Source: Gammaproteobacteria bacterium | GTDB lineage: Bacteria > Pseudomonadota > Gammaproteobacteria > Steroidobacterales > Steroidobacteraceae | Assembly: GCA_003132025.1 (NCBI GenBank) | Contig: PKWJ01000007.1 | Span: forward strand, 14,961 to 78,960 | Length of the DNA: 64,000 bases | Reading direction: 5' to 3' | In this document: piece after piece, positions 19,208 through 26,989 of the stretch | Layout: each line of letters opens with the position of its first letter | Numbering within the stretch: position 1 is the stretch's first letter | Made by a program: the position numbers and the translations under genes | The notes under the pieces: generated by a model | Databases searched by the model: none | What the model saw: only the letters and a program-made list of their open reading frames with translations | What the model was told of the DNA's origin: nothing

Positions 19208-19939
19208 TCACAGCGAGCCGGCAATCGAGAATGGCTGCCGCCCCTGGGCATCGGGCGGACCCAGCATCTGCAGCTTCTGCGTGAGTTCCGCGCTGGCACC
19301 CGGCCGCGCACTGACGCTGCCGTCGAGCTGGTAGCTGCCGGTGGATGATAGTTGTAGTACGCCGGTGAGCGACAGCGGGCCATTCAGGTCGCGCAACTGC
19401 GCCACCACGACGGCCGGCTGGGTCGGCGGCACGAACTGCAGCTCGAAGCTGCCCAGATCGGCCGAAGGGTTGCCGCTATGAATCTGCATCAGATCGATCC
19501 TGCCTTGCATCGCGACCAGATGCCGGCCTTCGATGCGTGCCGAGTCGATCGCCAGCTGCATGCTGCCGCTGATGCCGGCCGGTACCACGGCCGCGCTGCC
19601 CGGCAGCGCTACGGTCGCCGCCAGTCCCGTGATCGCCAGGGTGCCGTTGCGCGCCAGGTCGACCTGCGCCTGGCCGCGGGCGTCCGGATCCGGGCTGGCC
19701 AGATCGGCCGCGAGGTGCAGGCGCAGCAGCGCACCCGGGTGTAGCGTCCACGATAACCCCGATACCGTCACCTGGCCTGCACGCAGCTGCCCGCAGGCCC
19801 CGCTCCACACCGTACCGGTGGGCGCGACGCAGCTCACATCGGGCGGCAGCAGCGGCAGCAGCGTGCGCGCCGGCAGGCGCATTAACAGCGTGACCAGGAA
19901 TGCGATCGCCGCCAGGATAAGCGCTGCTCGCAACGGCAT
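19208..19939 (-). CDS. gspN: type II secretion protein N (GspN)
   Basis: GspN is an inner-membrane-anchored periplasmic protein of the type II secretion system, found in a subset of gsp operons. The 243-residue protein has an N-terminal membrane segment (about 4-25) followed by a periplasmic region. CVAPTGTVWSGACGQLRAG is typical of the family. It is the last gene of the minus-strand operon gspG-H-I-J-K-L-M-N; its ATG shares a base with the gspM stop region. It converges with the helicase gene, 28 bases apart. Confidence 0.85.
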   Translation of the reverse strand: MPLRAALILAAIAFLVTLLMRLPARTLLPLLPPDVSCVAPTGTVWSGACGQLRAGQVTVSGLSWTLHPGALLRLHLAADLASPDPDARGQAQVDLARNGTLAITGLAATVALPGSAAVVPAGISGSMQLAIDSARIEGRHLVAMQGRIDLMQIHSGNPSADLGSFELQFVPPTQPAVVVAQLRDLNGPLSLTGVLQLSSTGSYQLDGSVSARPGASAELTQKLQMLGPPDAQGRQPFSIAGSL

Positions 19940-20421
19940 CAGCCCGGGTGCAGCACCAGCGTGGCGGTGACGTTGCCGCTGCCTTTGGCAGCGTCGATGG
20001 TCGCGGTCTGGACCTGAACACCATAACGCTCGCGCAGCTGCGACAGCCAGGCGACCAGAGTATCGAACGGCGTCTGGTCAAGTCGCACGTTCAGGCCGCC
20101 ATCGCCGCTGGGCTGGCTGCCGACCAGACTCTTTGCCAGCCCGGATTCACGCGCCGTTCGATCTACCAGTACCACCAGCGACTCGCGCAGCGGCGGCGGT
20201 GCACTGACCTGCAATCCGGTCAGCTGTGGCGCCATGGAGCGAAGCCACTGCAGATCGTCGCGCTTGCGCTCGACCCGCTCCTGGACCGCAGCCACGCTCC
20301 GCTGCAGCGGCAACACCGTCGCGACGATGATCAGCAGCAGCGCGGCGACGCCGCCGAACAGCAGCATGCCGCGCTCGCGCGGTTGCAACCGTTGCAGGTA
20401 TTGAATTAGCCGCTCAATCAT
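19939..20421 (-). CDS. gspM: type II secretion protein M (GspM)
   Basis: GspM is a bitopic inner-membrane protein that binds GspL and links the secretion ATPase to the pseudopilus. This one has 160 residues: a short cytoplasmic N-terminus rich in R and Q, one membrane helix (about 18-40, starting RERGMLLFGGVAALLLII) and a periplasmic ferredoxin-like domain. Its ATG overlaps the end of gspL by four bases, indicating translational coupling. Confidence 0.88.
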   Translation of the reverse strand: MIERLIQYLQRLQPRERGMLLFGGVAALLLIIVATVLPLQRSVAAVQERVERKRDDLQWLRSMAPQLTGLQVSAPPPLRESLVVLVDRTARESGLAKSLVGSQPSGDGGLNVRLDQTPFDTLVAWLSQLRERYGVQVQTATIDAAKGSGNVTATLVLHPG

Positions 20422-21674
20422 CGGCTGTGCCTGGCGTCGGCGGGAGTGCCCGCGGGACGCATGCGTATTCGGCCTTCGTAGGCGGCGCCTGCGGCCGCGC
20501 CGGAAGTCAGTTCGGCCTGCCAGCCGCCGCTGCGCAGCGCCTGATCGACACGTTCAAGGCTGGCCGCGTCGCTCGCCTTGAGGGCAAGATCCAGGCCACC
20601 CTCGCGAAAGCTCAGCGTCTGTACCGAGGTGCCGTTCACGCCATTGATGGCCTGGGCGAGGGCTGCCAGCGCCGACAGCAGGCCGGAACCACCCGATTGC
20701 GATTGTGCTGCCAGCAGGTGCTGCTCGACCCGCGATCGAACCGCACCGGTGCCGGGGTCCCCAGGCAATGCGCGCCGCGCCACATCGCCGATGGCCGCAT
20801 CGAGCGCACGCTCGCTGCGGTGCTGTTGCAGCAGCTCGAGCGATAAGCCGGCGATGTGCACCGCGAACAGCGTTGCCGCCAGCACCGCGGCCAGGCGCCA
20901 GCGGCGCCAGTCGCCGCCAAATGAGGTCTTGGGTGCAAAATCACCAGCCAGCAGATTGATGAATTGACCGGCCGCGACCTGTGGTGCCAGCAGCGGCAGC
21001 GGTCCGGAACTGAGCAGTTGCACCTTGAGGCTGGCGCAACGGCTACGCAGCGCTTCCGCATCAGTCGAGTGACGGTGCCAGTCCTGCGGCGTGGCGTAGA
21101 CGATCAGATCGTCGGCGCTCAGTTCCGGGCCAAGCGAGGCTTCCAACGCGGCCGCCATGTCGGCTGCCGGCAGCGCCAGCGGCGGCTGGCCGGCGCGACG
21201 CAAGCTGAGCATATCGCCGTCGAGCATGACCACCGTATGACCCGGGTTCTGCGGCAGCAGCGCGGCCTCGGCGCACAGCACCTCGGGGACCAGCTCCGCG
21301 GCGCGCAGCGTCGCGAGCCACTGGTCCATCAGTGCCCGCGTCACCACCGCCACGCTGGTGCGGCCGGTATGAGTGTCGCGCTCACCGACCGCGAAATGCA
21401 GCGTTTCGATATCGGCGGCGAGCTGCTCCTCGAGCGCGTAGGGCGCCAGCTGCTGCGGCCGCACGCCGCTTTTCTGCGGCAGTTCGACCTCGGTGGTCAG
21501 TACATCGCTGCTCGGCACGATGACGGCGACGCGGCGCCCCGTGGCCTCACCGGCGGTTTGTACCAGCACGCCCACGCGCGGCGCACCCAATGGCTGACCA
21601 TGCTGATCGGCGAGCATCCAGCCGCACCGGTCTTCGGGGCCGCGCGACAGCTGCAGAATGAGCCATTCCGCCAT
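20418..21674 (-). CDS. gspL: type II secretion protein L (GspL)
   Basis: GspL recruits the GspE ATPase to the inner membrane through an actin-like cytoplasmic domain. The start chosen is the ATG at 21674 (MAEWLILQLSRGPEDRCGW), two bases past the gspK stop; the open extension further upstream lies inside gspK in another frame. The 418-residue protein has the cytoplasmic domain (about 1-265), a membrane helix near residues 270-292 (LAAVLAATLFAVHIAGLSL) and a periplasmic domain ending in R- and P-rich sequence. Confidence 0.9.
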   Translation of the reverse strand: MAEWLILQLSRGPEDRCGWMLADQHGQPLGAPRVGVLVQTAGEATGRRVAVIVPSSDVLTTEVELPQKSGVRPQQLAPYALEEQLAADIETLHFAVGERDTHTGRTSVAVVTRALMDQWLATLRAAELVPEVLCAEAALLPQNPGHTVVMLDGDMLSLRRAGQPPLALPAADMAAALEASLGPELSADDLIVYATPQDWHRHSTDAEALRSRCASLKVQLLSSGPLPLLAPQVAAGQFINLLAGDFAPKTSFGGDWRRWRLAAVLAATLFAVHIAGLSLELLQQHRSERALDAAIGDVARRALPGDPGTGAVRSRVEQHLLAAQSQSGGSGLLSALAALAQAINGVNGTSVQTLSFREGGLDLALKASDAASLERVDQALRSGGWQAELTSGAAAGAAYEGRIRMRPAGTPADARHSR

Positions 21675-21676
21675 GA

Positions 21677-22636
21677 TTATTCCGTGCCGAAGGTTCTGAT
21701 TATGGGCCGAATCTGCCCTGATGGATCGAGGTACAGGAGACTGTACAAGGTGAAGCGCGCAGTGCCAATAGTGATGACGGAGCGCAGGCGGAAGTACGAC
21801 GAGAGGGTGCCGACCCTGCCGGACAGCACTGCTCGCGCCTGCCCGCTCACGCCGGCAGTAAACACGGCCAGCGTCGGAAAACAGCCCTTCTCCTTGCGTG
21901 CATTGACCAGTACTGAGGCGTCGGTGCTGTATTCGTTCTTGCCGCTGAGCGCATCGAGCACTACCCCCGAGGCGGTGCAGACGTTGATCGAAGTACCCAC
22001 CGGCAATGCCGTGATATACGGCTTGAGCCGATCGTAGCGATCGCGGCCGAAGCCCGGTAACGCCAGCAGCTCGGAGATGCTGGTGACGGGCAGATTGGCA
22101 GCGCGGTACGGCGGAGACTGTGTGAGGTAGACACTGTCCTCGGCGCCGTCGGGCGTGTTGGGCGTGTTGTCGGAATCGATCCAGTCGGCGAGGATGCCGG
22201 CCCACTTGGTCTCCAGGCCGACCTGCACCAGCAGCTGCTGGAACAATGGCAACCACCCGACGGTGTCGGTACCGCCGTTGGCGCCGGCGGCAAGATTGTT
22301 GATATTGAACTTGCCCTGCTGGTCCTCGATCTGCGCGAACTCGAGCGTGACGCCGTCGCCCAGTTCGAACGGCCCGTAGGGTTGCGCCCAGGGTTGATCG
22401 AGCGACATGGTGGCGCTGGCCGACTGTTTGAGGACATAGGAGGCCATCGCCTCGGCGCCCTCGCCGGCGAGCAGGCTCTGGTCGGCGCCGAACATCGTGC
22501 TGGCGCGCCGTGCCGACATGGCGCTGGCGTAGCCGATCGCGGTCGCCAGCACCGCCGCGATGGCCACCAGCACCAGTGCGGTGATCAGCGCAATTCCGCG
22601 CTGCCCGCGAGCGCACGCGATACAGCGCTGCGTCAT
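21677..22636 (-). CDS. gspK: type II secretion minor pseudopilin GspK
   Basis: GspK is the large minor pseudopilin that caps the pseudopilus with GspI and GspJ. The prepilin peptidase site is after G14 (GQRG before IALITALVLVAIAA). As usual for GspK, it lacks the glutamate at mature position 5. The globular part contains FEFAQ-type strands and the conserved QGKFNINNLA segment. The length of 319 residues is normal. It overlaps the end of gspJ by four bases. Confidence 0.93.
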   Translation of the reverse strand: MTQRCIACARGQRGIALITALVLVAIAAVLATAIGYASAMSARRASTMFGADQSLLAGEGAEAMASYVLKQSASATMSLDQPWAQPYGPFELGDGVTLEFAQIEDQQGKFNINNLAAGANGGTDTVGWLPLFQQLLVQVGLETKWAGILADWIDSDNTPNTPDGAEDSVYLTQSPPYRAANLPVTSISELLALPGFGRDRYDRLKPYITALPVGTSINVCTASGVVLDALSGKNEYSTDASVLVNARKEKGCFPTLAVFTAGVSGQARAVLSGRVGTLSSYFRLRSVITIGTARFTLYSLLYLDPSGQIRPIIRTFGTE

Positions 22637-23337
22637 CCTGCTACCTCGATATGACGTATCAGCACGCCCCAGTCATCGAGTTCGATTGTGACTTCCACCG
22701 CCACCGGCCGCAGGCGGGGCAGCACAGTAGTCGCGCCGGCGCCGGAAGTGATCGGCGGCCAGCCGTTCTGCCAGTTATGGCCGGCATCCATGAAGCGCAG
22801 GCTGAAATTCTTCACGTGATCGACCAACGTGCGTTTGATCGGCTGCACCGCCTCGGTGGCATCGAGCACCGGGTAGTACTGGCGCACCAGTGCGCCCTTC
22901 TCGAGCGAGTAGCTGACGCGTTGCAGTTCGCTGCGCTGTATGCCGGCAGGATTGGTCCACCCGCCACGCGTAAAGGTGAACAGTGGGGTCGAGGAGCCGC
23001 TGAGGCTGCTGCTGTTGCCGAACCCGCTGCTGATACCGCTGCTGAGCGTCGTGCCCAGACTGCCGATGGTGTTGTTCTGGGCTGCGCTCACTGCCGGCAG
23101 ATAACCATCGCCGATCAGGTTTCGCACCGGCCGCGGCGCCAGCAGTTCCACATCCTGCTCGAGCGTGCGTATCGCCTGCTGCACGGCGATCAGCCGTGCC
23201 GATTGCTCGTCTACTTCGCGCCGGCTCCGGAAGGCCTGATCGAGCGCGCGGTAGCCGAACGCGAACATGACGGCGGTGATGAACAGCGCCACCAGCAGCT
23301 CAACCAGCGTGAAGCCCCGTTGCCGGCGTGCTGTCAT
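22633..23337 (-). CDS. gspJ: type II secretion minor pseudopilin GspJ with serine-rich insertion
   Basis: A minor pseudopilin of 234 residues. The class III signal peptide is cleaved after G8 (RQRG before FTLVELLVALFI), with Glu at mature position 5. The globular domain follows the family, except for a segment at about residues 83-118 rich in S, G, T and N (SSGISSGFGNSSSLSGSST). That segment appears to be a loop insertion between strands. GspI in the same operon carries a longer serine-rich insertion, and the two proteins are direct partners in the pseudopilus tip. Confidence 0.92.
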   Translation of the reverse strand: MTARRQRGFTLVELLVALFITAVMFAFGYRALDQAFRSRREVDEQSARLIAVQQAIRTLEQDVELLAPRPVRNLIGDGYLPAVSAAQNNTIGSLGTTLSSGISSGFGNSSSLSGSSTPLFTFTRGGWTNPAGIQRSELQRVSYSLEKGALVRQYYPVLDATEAVQPIKRTLVDHVKNFSLRFMDAGHNWQNGWPPITSGAGATTVLPRLRPVAVEVTIELDDWGVLIRHIEVAG

Positions 23338-23340
23338 GGT

Positions 23341-24156
23341 TTAATTTCCGCCCGAGGAGCCGATGCCGGCACCTGAGCTGCTGCTGAACGCGCTGCCGGG
23401 GCTGGTGCCCGGATTGAGCATCGCGCCGGAACTCGATGCGCCGGAGGCGCCGCTGCTGCTGGCGCTGCTGGCGGTGCCGCCGATGCCGTTCCAGTCCGGT
23501 GCCTCGCCGCTCGACGCCGCCACGGCGTCGCCGCGAAAGCCGATGACGGTCACAAGCCAGTTCTGATCCTTGCCGCTGTTCGTCACCGCCGTGATGGAGC
23601 TCACCGTGCCGAGCGTGCCGGAACTCGATGAGAGGCCGAGCGTGCTGCCGGAACTCGATGAGAAGCCGAAACTGCTGCCGGAGCTCGAGGTCGTAAAGCC
23701 GAGCGGGCCGCTGCCACTGGAACTGCCGAAGCCAGACGAGCTCTTGAACAGGCTCGAGCCGCTGGAGCTGCTCGAGCTGCCCGAACTGGACGAGCCGGAG
23801 CTGGCACCGGTGCGCTGCACTCGCACCACGATCTCGAGCAAGCCGGGAATCGACGGCACCGGCACGATGTCCTGGCGCCAATGCCAGTTGGCATTGCCGA
23901 ACGCCTTGACGTCGCCTTCGGTGGTGCCGGTGCCGGGCACCTGCAGGTTAAGTCGCGTGTCGGCGACCTGATTGAGTGCGATCCATTGCGCCAGGGTCTT
24001 GTCGTGCAGTGCCGCGATGTTGCCGGCGGCTGAGCTGAGCGCCGCAAGCACCGCGCCCATCCCAAAGGCGACGATCACCAGTGCCACCATGACCTCGATC
24101 AGCGTGAATCCGCACTGGCCCGCGCCGTGCATGCCGCAGGTCGCGCCGGCGGTCAT
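23341..24156 (-). CDS. gspI: type II secretion minor pseudopilin GspI with long Ser/Gly-rich insertion and tail
   Basis: A GspI minor pseudopilin, but 271 residues long where the family usually has about 120-130. The prepilin site is after G16 (GQCG before FTLIEVMVALVIV). The normal core extends to about residue 117. A Ser/Gly/Phe-rich block at about 118-187 contains a ten-residue repeat (for example FGFSSSSGST, LGLSSSSGTL). Residues 188-209 (ending NWLVTVIGFRG) look like the family's last beta strand, so the block is an insertion rather than a tail. A second Ser/Gly-rich stretch (about 214-271) forms the C-terminus. The ATG overlaps the gspH stop. The frame is intact throughout. Confidence 0.9.
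   Translation of the reverse strand: MTAGATCGMHGAGQCGFTLIEVMVALVIVAFGMGAVLAALSSAAGNIAALHDKTLAQWIALNQVADTRLNLQVPGTGTTEGDVKAFGNANWHWRQDIVPVPSIPGLLEIVVRVQRTGASSGSSSSGSSSSSSGSSLFKSSSGFGSSSGSGPLGFTTSSSGSSFGFSSSSGSTLGLSSSSGTLGTVSSITAVTNSGKDQNWLVTVIGFRGDAVAASSGEAPDWNGIGGTASSASSSGASGASSSGAMLNPGTSPGSAFSSSSGAGIGSSGGN
23621..23710 (-). repeat. tandem 30-bp imperfect repeat inside gspI
   Basis: Three consecutive 30-bp units (23621-23650, 23651-23680, 23681-23710) encode the ten-residue repeat of the GspI insertion. The first two units differ at four positions; the third is more diverged. The period keeps the reading frame, so copy-number change would lengthen or shorten the insertion without a frameshift. 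Confidence 0.8.
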
Positions 24157-24791
24157 TTCTTCGGCTCCACGATATCGCCGACCTTCAGCGTCCCGTCGGC
24201 GTTGCTCTGAAGGGTGGCGCTGCGGCCGATGCCGTCGCGCGCGATGGTCAGCGCGAAGGAATTCGTGTCGCCGTTGGAGAACAGCATGATCTGCGGTGAG
24301 TTGTCGGCCAGCTGATTGCTGAAGCTGCTGGTGATGTCCCCGCCGAGCGTGGAGATGGTGCCGCCGGCCGGCGTGGTGTCACGCTTGCTGAGCGTCAGCG
24401 CCTTGTCGTTGAGCACGATCGGGCGGCCCTCGATGTCCAGCGTCAATGTCAATCCGGCGGGCATGCGTCGCGGCCGCAGCGTGTCATCGACCGTCTCGGG
24501 CATCCATTGGTTGGTGATGCTGTCGAAGTAGACGAAGCGATAGCCGTGCTGGCCGCAGCGTATGCCGTACTCGAGTGTCAGCATGCCGCCGCGCTCGTGC
24601 ACGTAGGCCATCAGGGCTGACAGCCGATCGCGCTCGCGCTCGAGCTGGCTGTCCTTGCCGGTAACGCCCAGGCTCACGATGGCGCCGACGATGATCACCG
24701 CAATGATCACCACCACCACGAGGATCTCGATCAGGGTGAAGCCGCGCAGGCGCGGCGACGTCGATGAGACCGGGCGACGGCTGGCTGTCAC
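24153..24791 (-). CDS. gspH: type II secretion minor pseudopilin GspH
   Basis: A GspH minor pseudopilin of 212 residues. The prepilin signal is cleaved after G17 (RLRG before FTLIEILVVVVIIAVI), with Glu at mature position 5. The C-terminal strand region includes the family-like SFALTIARDGIGRSATL. The start is a GTG at 24791 with no good ribosome binding site, 26 bases after the gspG stop; no better start lies before the signal sequence. The stop overlaps the gspI ATG by four bases. Confidence 0.9.
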   Translation of the reverse strand: MTASRRPVSSTSPRLRGFTLIEILVVVVIIAVIIVGAIVSLGVTGKDSQLERERDRLSALMAYVHERGGMLTLEYGIRCGQHGYRFVYFDSITNQWMPETVDDTLRPRRMPAGLTLTLDIEGRPIVLNDKALTLSKRDTTPAGGTISTLGGDITSSFSNQLADNSPQIMLFSNGDTNSFALTIARDGIGRSATLQSNADGTLKVGDIVEPKK

Positions 24792-24817
24792 GGCGTGTGG
24801 GCCGGGCCGGCCCCGGG

Positions 24818-25279
24818 TCAGTTGTCGAGGTTCCAGTTGCCGATGTCCGCGTTGATACCTTCGCCGCCGACCTGGCCGTCGGCGCCGAACGAGAACACAT
24901 CCACATCGCCGTGCGTGCCCGGAGACTGGTATTGATAGTCATTGCCCCACGGGTCCTTGGGCAGGCGCTTGAGATAGCCGCCGGGACGCCAGTTTTTTAT
25001 GTTGGGATCATTGGGCTTCTCAACCAGCGCCTTGAGTCCCTCCTCGCTGGTCGGGTAGGAGAAATTATCCAGCTTGAACATCGTCAGGCCGGTTTCCAGG
25101 GCCTGGATGTCCTGTTTGGCCTTGGCGATACGCGCGTCGTCGACACGCCCGAGGAACTGGGGTACCACCACCGCCGCGAGCAGGCCGATAATGATGACCA
25201 CCACCATGATCTCGATCAACGTGAAGCCACGCTGCCGCGAGCCTGGGATCGACACTGTACCCGGGACTTTGGCGCTCAT
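24818..25279 (-). CDS. gspG: type II secretion major pseudopilin GspG
   Basis: GspG is the major subunit of the secretion pseudopilus. The prepilin site is after a G in RQRG before FTLIEIMVVVIIIGLLAA, with Glu at mature position 5. The C-terminus has the DVFSFGADGQVGGEG segment whose acidic residues form the calcium site. I chose the ATG at 25279 (MSAKVPGTV), with GGTGA five bases upstream, giving 153 residues. An upstream ATG at 25318 would be almost leaderless relative to the predicted promoter. It is the first gene of the operon. gspC, gspD, gspE and gspF are not in this window. Confidence 0.94.
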   Translation of the reverse strand: MSAKVPGTVSIPGSRQRGFTLIEIMVVVIIIGLLAAVVVPQFLGRVDDARIAKAKQDIQALETGLTMFKLDNFSYPTSEEGLKALVEKPNDPNIKNWRPGGYLKRLPKDPWGNDYQYQSPGTHGDVDVFSFGADGQVGGEGINADIGNWNLDN

Positions 25280-25324
25280 ATAGTTCACCGGCCGCGGCGC
25301 GAAGCCATAGCTGTTCATCACCCA

Positions 25325-25333
25325 ATTATAACA
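25325..25333 (-). promoter_or_regulatory. extended -10 promoter of the gsp operon
   Basis: The minus strand reads TGTTATAAT here, a consensus -10 TATAAT with a TG extension. No recognisable -35 lies 16-18 bases upstream. Transcription would start near 25318, about 40 bases before the chosen gspG start. It overlaps the start region of the divergent rhombosortase gene. Confidence 0.5.
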
Positions 25334-25334
25334 A

Positions 25335-25949
25335 ATGAACACCGTCGGATCTGACAGCAGCTCACAGTCTTGGTTCCGGTCGGCGAATTGCGATGCTCGT
25401 TACGGTGCAGCACTGATCGGCGTCGTGGCGTTGTTGCTGGCGCTGAGCGCTACCGGCGCTTGGGGGCGCCAGTACCTGCAGTACCAGCGCGACGCGCTGG
25501 CGCACTATCAATGGTGGCGACTGATCAGCGCACACCTGGTGCATCTGGGCTGGCGCCATGCATTGCTCAATGGCGGCGGACTGGCAGCGCTGTGGGTGCT
25601 GTTCGCACGCGAGTTCCCGGCGCGCCGCTGGCTATGGATCGTGCTGCTGGCGGCCGCGGCGATCGACGCCGGGCTATGGTTTCTGCAGCCCGCGGTCGAC
25701 TGGTATGTAGGTGCCTCGGGAGTGCTGCATGGGATCTGGGCCGCCGGAGCGTGTGCGATGTATCGGCGTGGCGAGGCTCTAGGTGCCGGACTGCTGCTGC
25801 TGCTGATCGTCAAGCTGGTGTATGAGCAGCAGTCCGGGGCCAGCCTGTTCGAAGGCGATCTGCCGCTGGTGCCCGCGGCGCATCTGTTTGGCGCGCTCGG
25901 CGGCCTGGTCGGCGCCGTGCTGCCGCGCGCCGCGGCGAAGCCGCTATAA
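25335..25949 (+). CDS. rrtA: rhombosortase (rhomboid-family intramembrane protease)
   Basis: A rhomboid-like serine protease of the rhombosortase group, proposed to process proteins bearing a GlyGly-CTERM tail, many of them type II secretion substrates. The 204-residue protein has several hydrophobic helices. The catalytic serine is S128 in YVGASGVLHG and the catalytic histidine is H183 in AAHLFGALGG. HLVHLGWRHALLNGGGL (68-84) supplies the conserved His and Asn of the oxyanion region. The ATG lies ten bases from the gsp promoter on the other strand, so the two are divergently expressed. The adjacency to the secretion operon supports the assignment. Confidence 0.85.
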   Translation: MNTVGSDSSSQSWFRSANCDARYGAALIGVVALLLALSATGAWGRQYLQYQRDALAHYQWWRLISAHLVHLGWRHALLNGGGLAALWVLFAREFPARRWLWIVLLAAAAIDAGLWFLQPAVDWYVGASGVLHGIWAAGACAMYRRGEALGAGLLLLLIVKLVYEQQSGASLFEGDLPLVPAAHLFGALGGLVGAVLPRAAAKPL

Positions 25950-25950
25950 T
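25945..25950 (+). promoter_or_regulatory. candidate -10 element for fabD
   Basis: A consensus TATAAT overlaps the rhombosortase stop codon, 80 bases before fabD. No matching -35 hexamer is seen 16-18 bases upstream, so this is a weak candidate. Confidence 0.3.
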
Positions 25951-26029
25951 CCGCGCCGCTTTTCACCTGTCGGGCGCCAGCGCGCGGCGGCCAGTTCCAA
26001 TATCGCAAGCGGCGAGGTCTGAAACCGTA

Positions 26030-26989
26030 ATGTCCATAGCACTGGTGTTTCCTGGCCAGGGATCGCAATCGGTCGGCATGCTGGCGGCGCTGACGGCGCG
26101 CTACGCGTCGGCAGCGCAATGCTTTGCAGAAGCATCGCAGGCGCTGGGCTTCGACCTGTGGCGGCTGGTAGCGGAGGGGCCGGCCGAGCGCCTCAACGCC
26201 ACTGAATATACGCAGCCGGCCATGCTGGTGGCGGGCGTGGCCACCTGGCGCGCCTGGCGCGAACAGGGTGGCGCGCCACCGTGCGTGGTCGCCGGCCACA
26301 GCTTGGGCGAGTTTAGCGCCCTGGTGTGCGCACAAGCGCTGCCGCTCGAGGCGGCGGTGCGGCTGGTCCAGTACCGCGGGCAGATCATGCAGCAGGCCAT
26401 GCCGGAGGGCGCCGGCGCGATGGCAGCGATACTCGGCATCGAGGATGTCGAGGTGCAGGCGGCCTGTGCGCAGGCCGGCCAGGGCGAGATAGTGGAGGCT
26501 GTGAATTACAATTTCCCCGGCCAGGTGGTGATCGCCGGGCACGCCGGGGCAGTCGAGCGCGCCATGGAGCTGGCGCGCCAGCGGGGTGCCAAGCGCACGC
26601 TGCTGCTGCCGGTCAGCGTGCCGGCACATTCGAGCCTCATGCGTGAAGCCGCGCAAAAGTTGGCCGCACGCCTCGATCAGATCGAGGTGCGCCCGCCGGT
26701 GTATCGCTACATCAGCGCCGTGGACGCCCTGGAGCATTCGGACCCGGCGGATATACGTGCCACCCTGGTGCGGCAACTCGCCAGCCCGGTGCGCTGGACC
26801 CAGACCGTGCGCGCGCTGCTGGTCCTGGCACCCACCCTGATTGAATGTGGCCCCGGCAAAGTGCTCAGCGGCCTGGTCCGGCGCATCGACCGCACCGCAA
26901 GCTGCTTTGCGCTGGAGGATCCGGAGTCGATCGCGGCCGCCGTAGCCGCCACCGCCGCCGCCACTGCGCCCGGGGAAGCGCATGTTTGA
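26030..26989 (+). CDS. fabD: malonyl-CoA:ACP transacylase (FabD)
   Basis: FabD transfers the malonyl group from CoA to acyl carrier protein to supply fatty-acid elongation. The nucleophile is S91 in GHSLGEFS and the catalytic histidine is H200 in SVPAHSS; the oxyanion-loop motif FPGQGSQ is at 7-13. At 319 residues it is normal, ending in an A/T-rich tail. It starts the fabD-fabG-acpP-fabF series. The usual upstream partners plsX and fabH are absent; the rhombosortase gene occupies that place. Confidence 0.96.
   Translation: MSIALVFPGQGSQSVGMLAALTARYASAAQCFAEASQALGFDLWRLVAEGPAERLNATEYTQPAMLVAGVATWRAWREQGGAPPCVVAGHSLGEFSALVCAQALPLEAAVRLVQYRGQIMQQAMPEGAGAMAAILGIEDVEVQAACAQAGQGEIVEAVNYNFPGQVVIAGHAGAVERAMELARQRGAKRTLLLPVSVPAHSSLMREAAQKLAARLDQIEVRPPVYRYISAVDALEHSDPADIRATLVRQLASPVRWTQTVRALLVLAPTLIECGPGKVLSGLVRRIDRTASCFALEDPESIAAAVAATAAATAPGEAHV

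Noticed and set aside
23621-23710. Regular DNA repeats considered as a CRISPR array
   Set aside because: Units are contiguous without spacers, in frame with gspI, and encode a serine-rich protein repeat.
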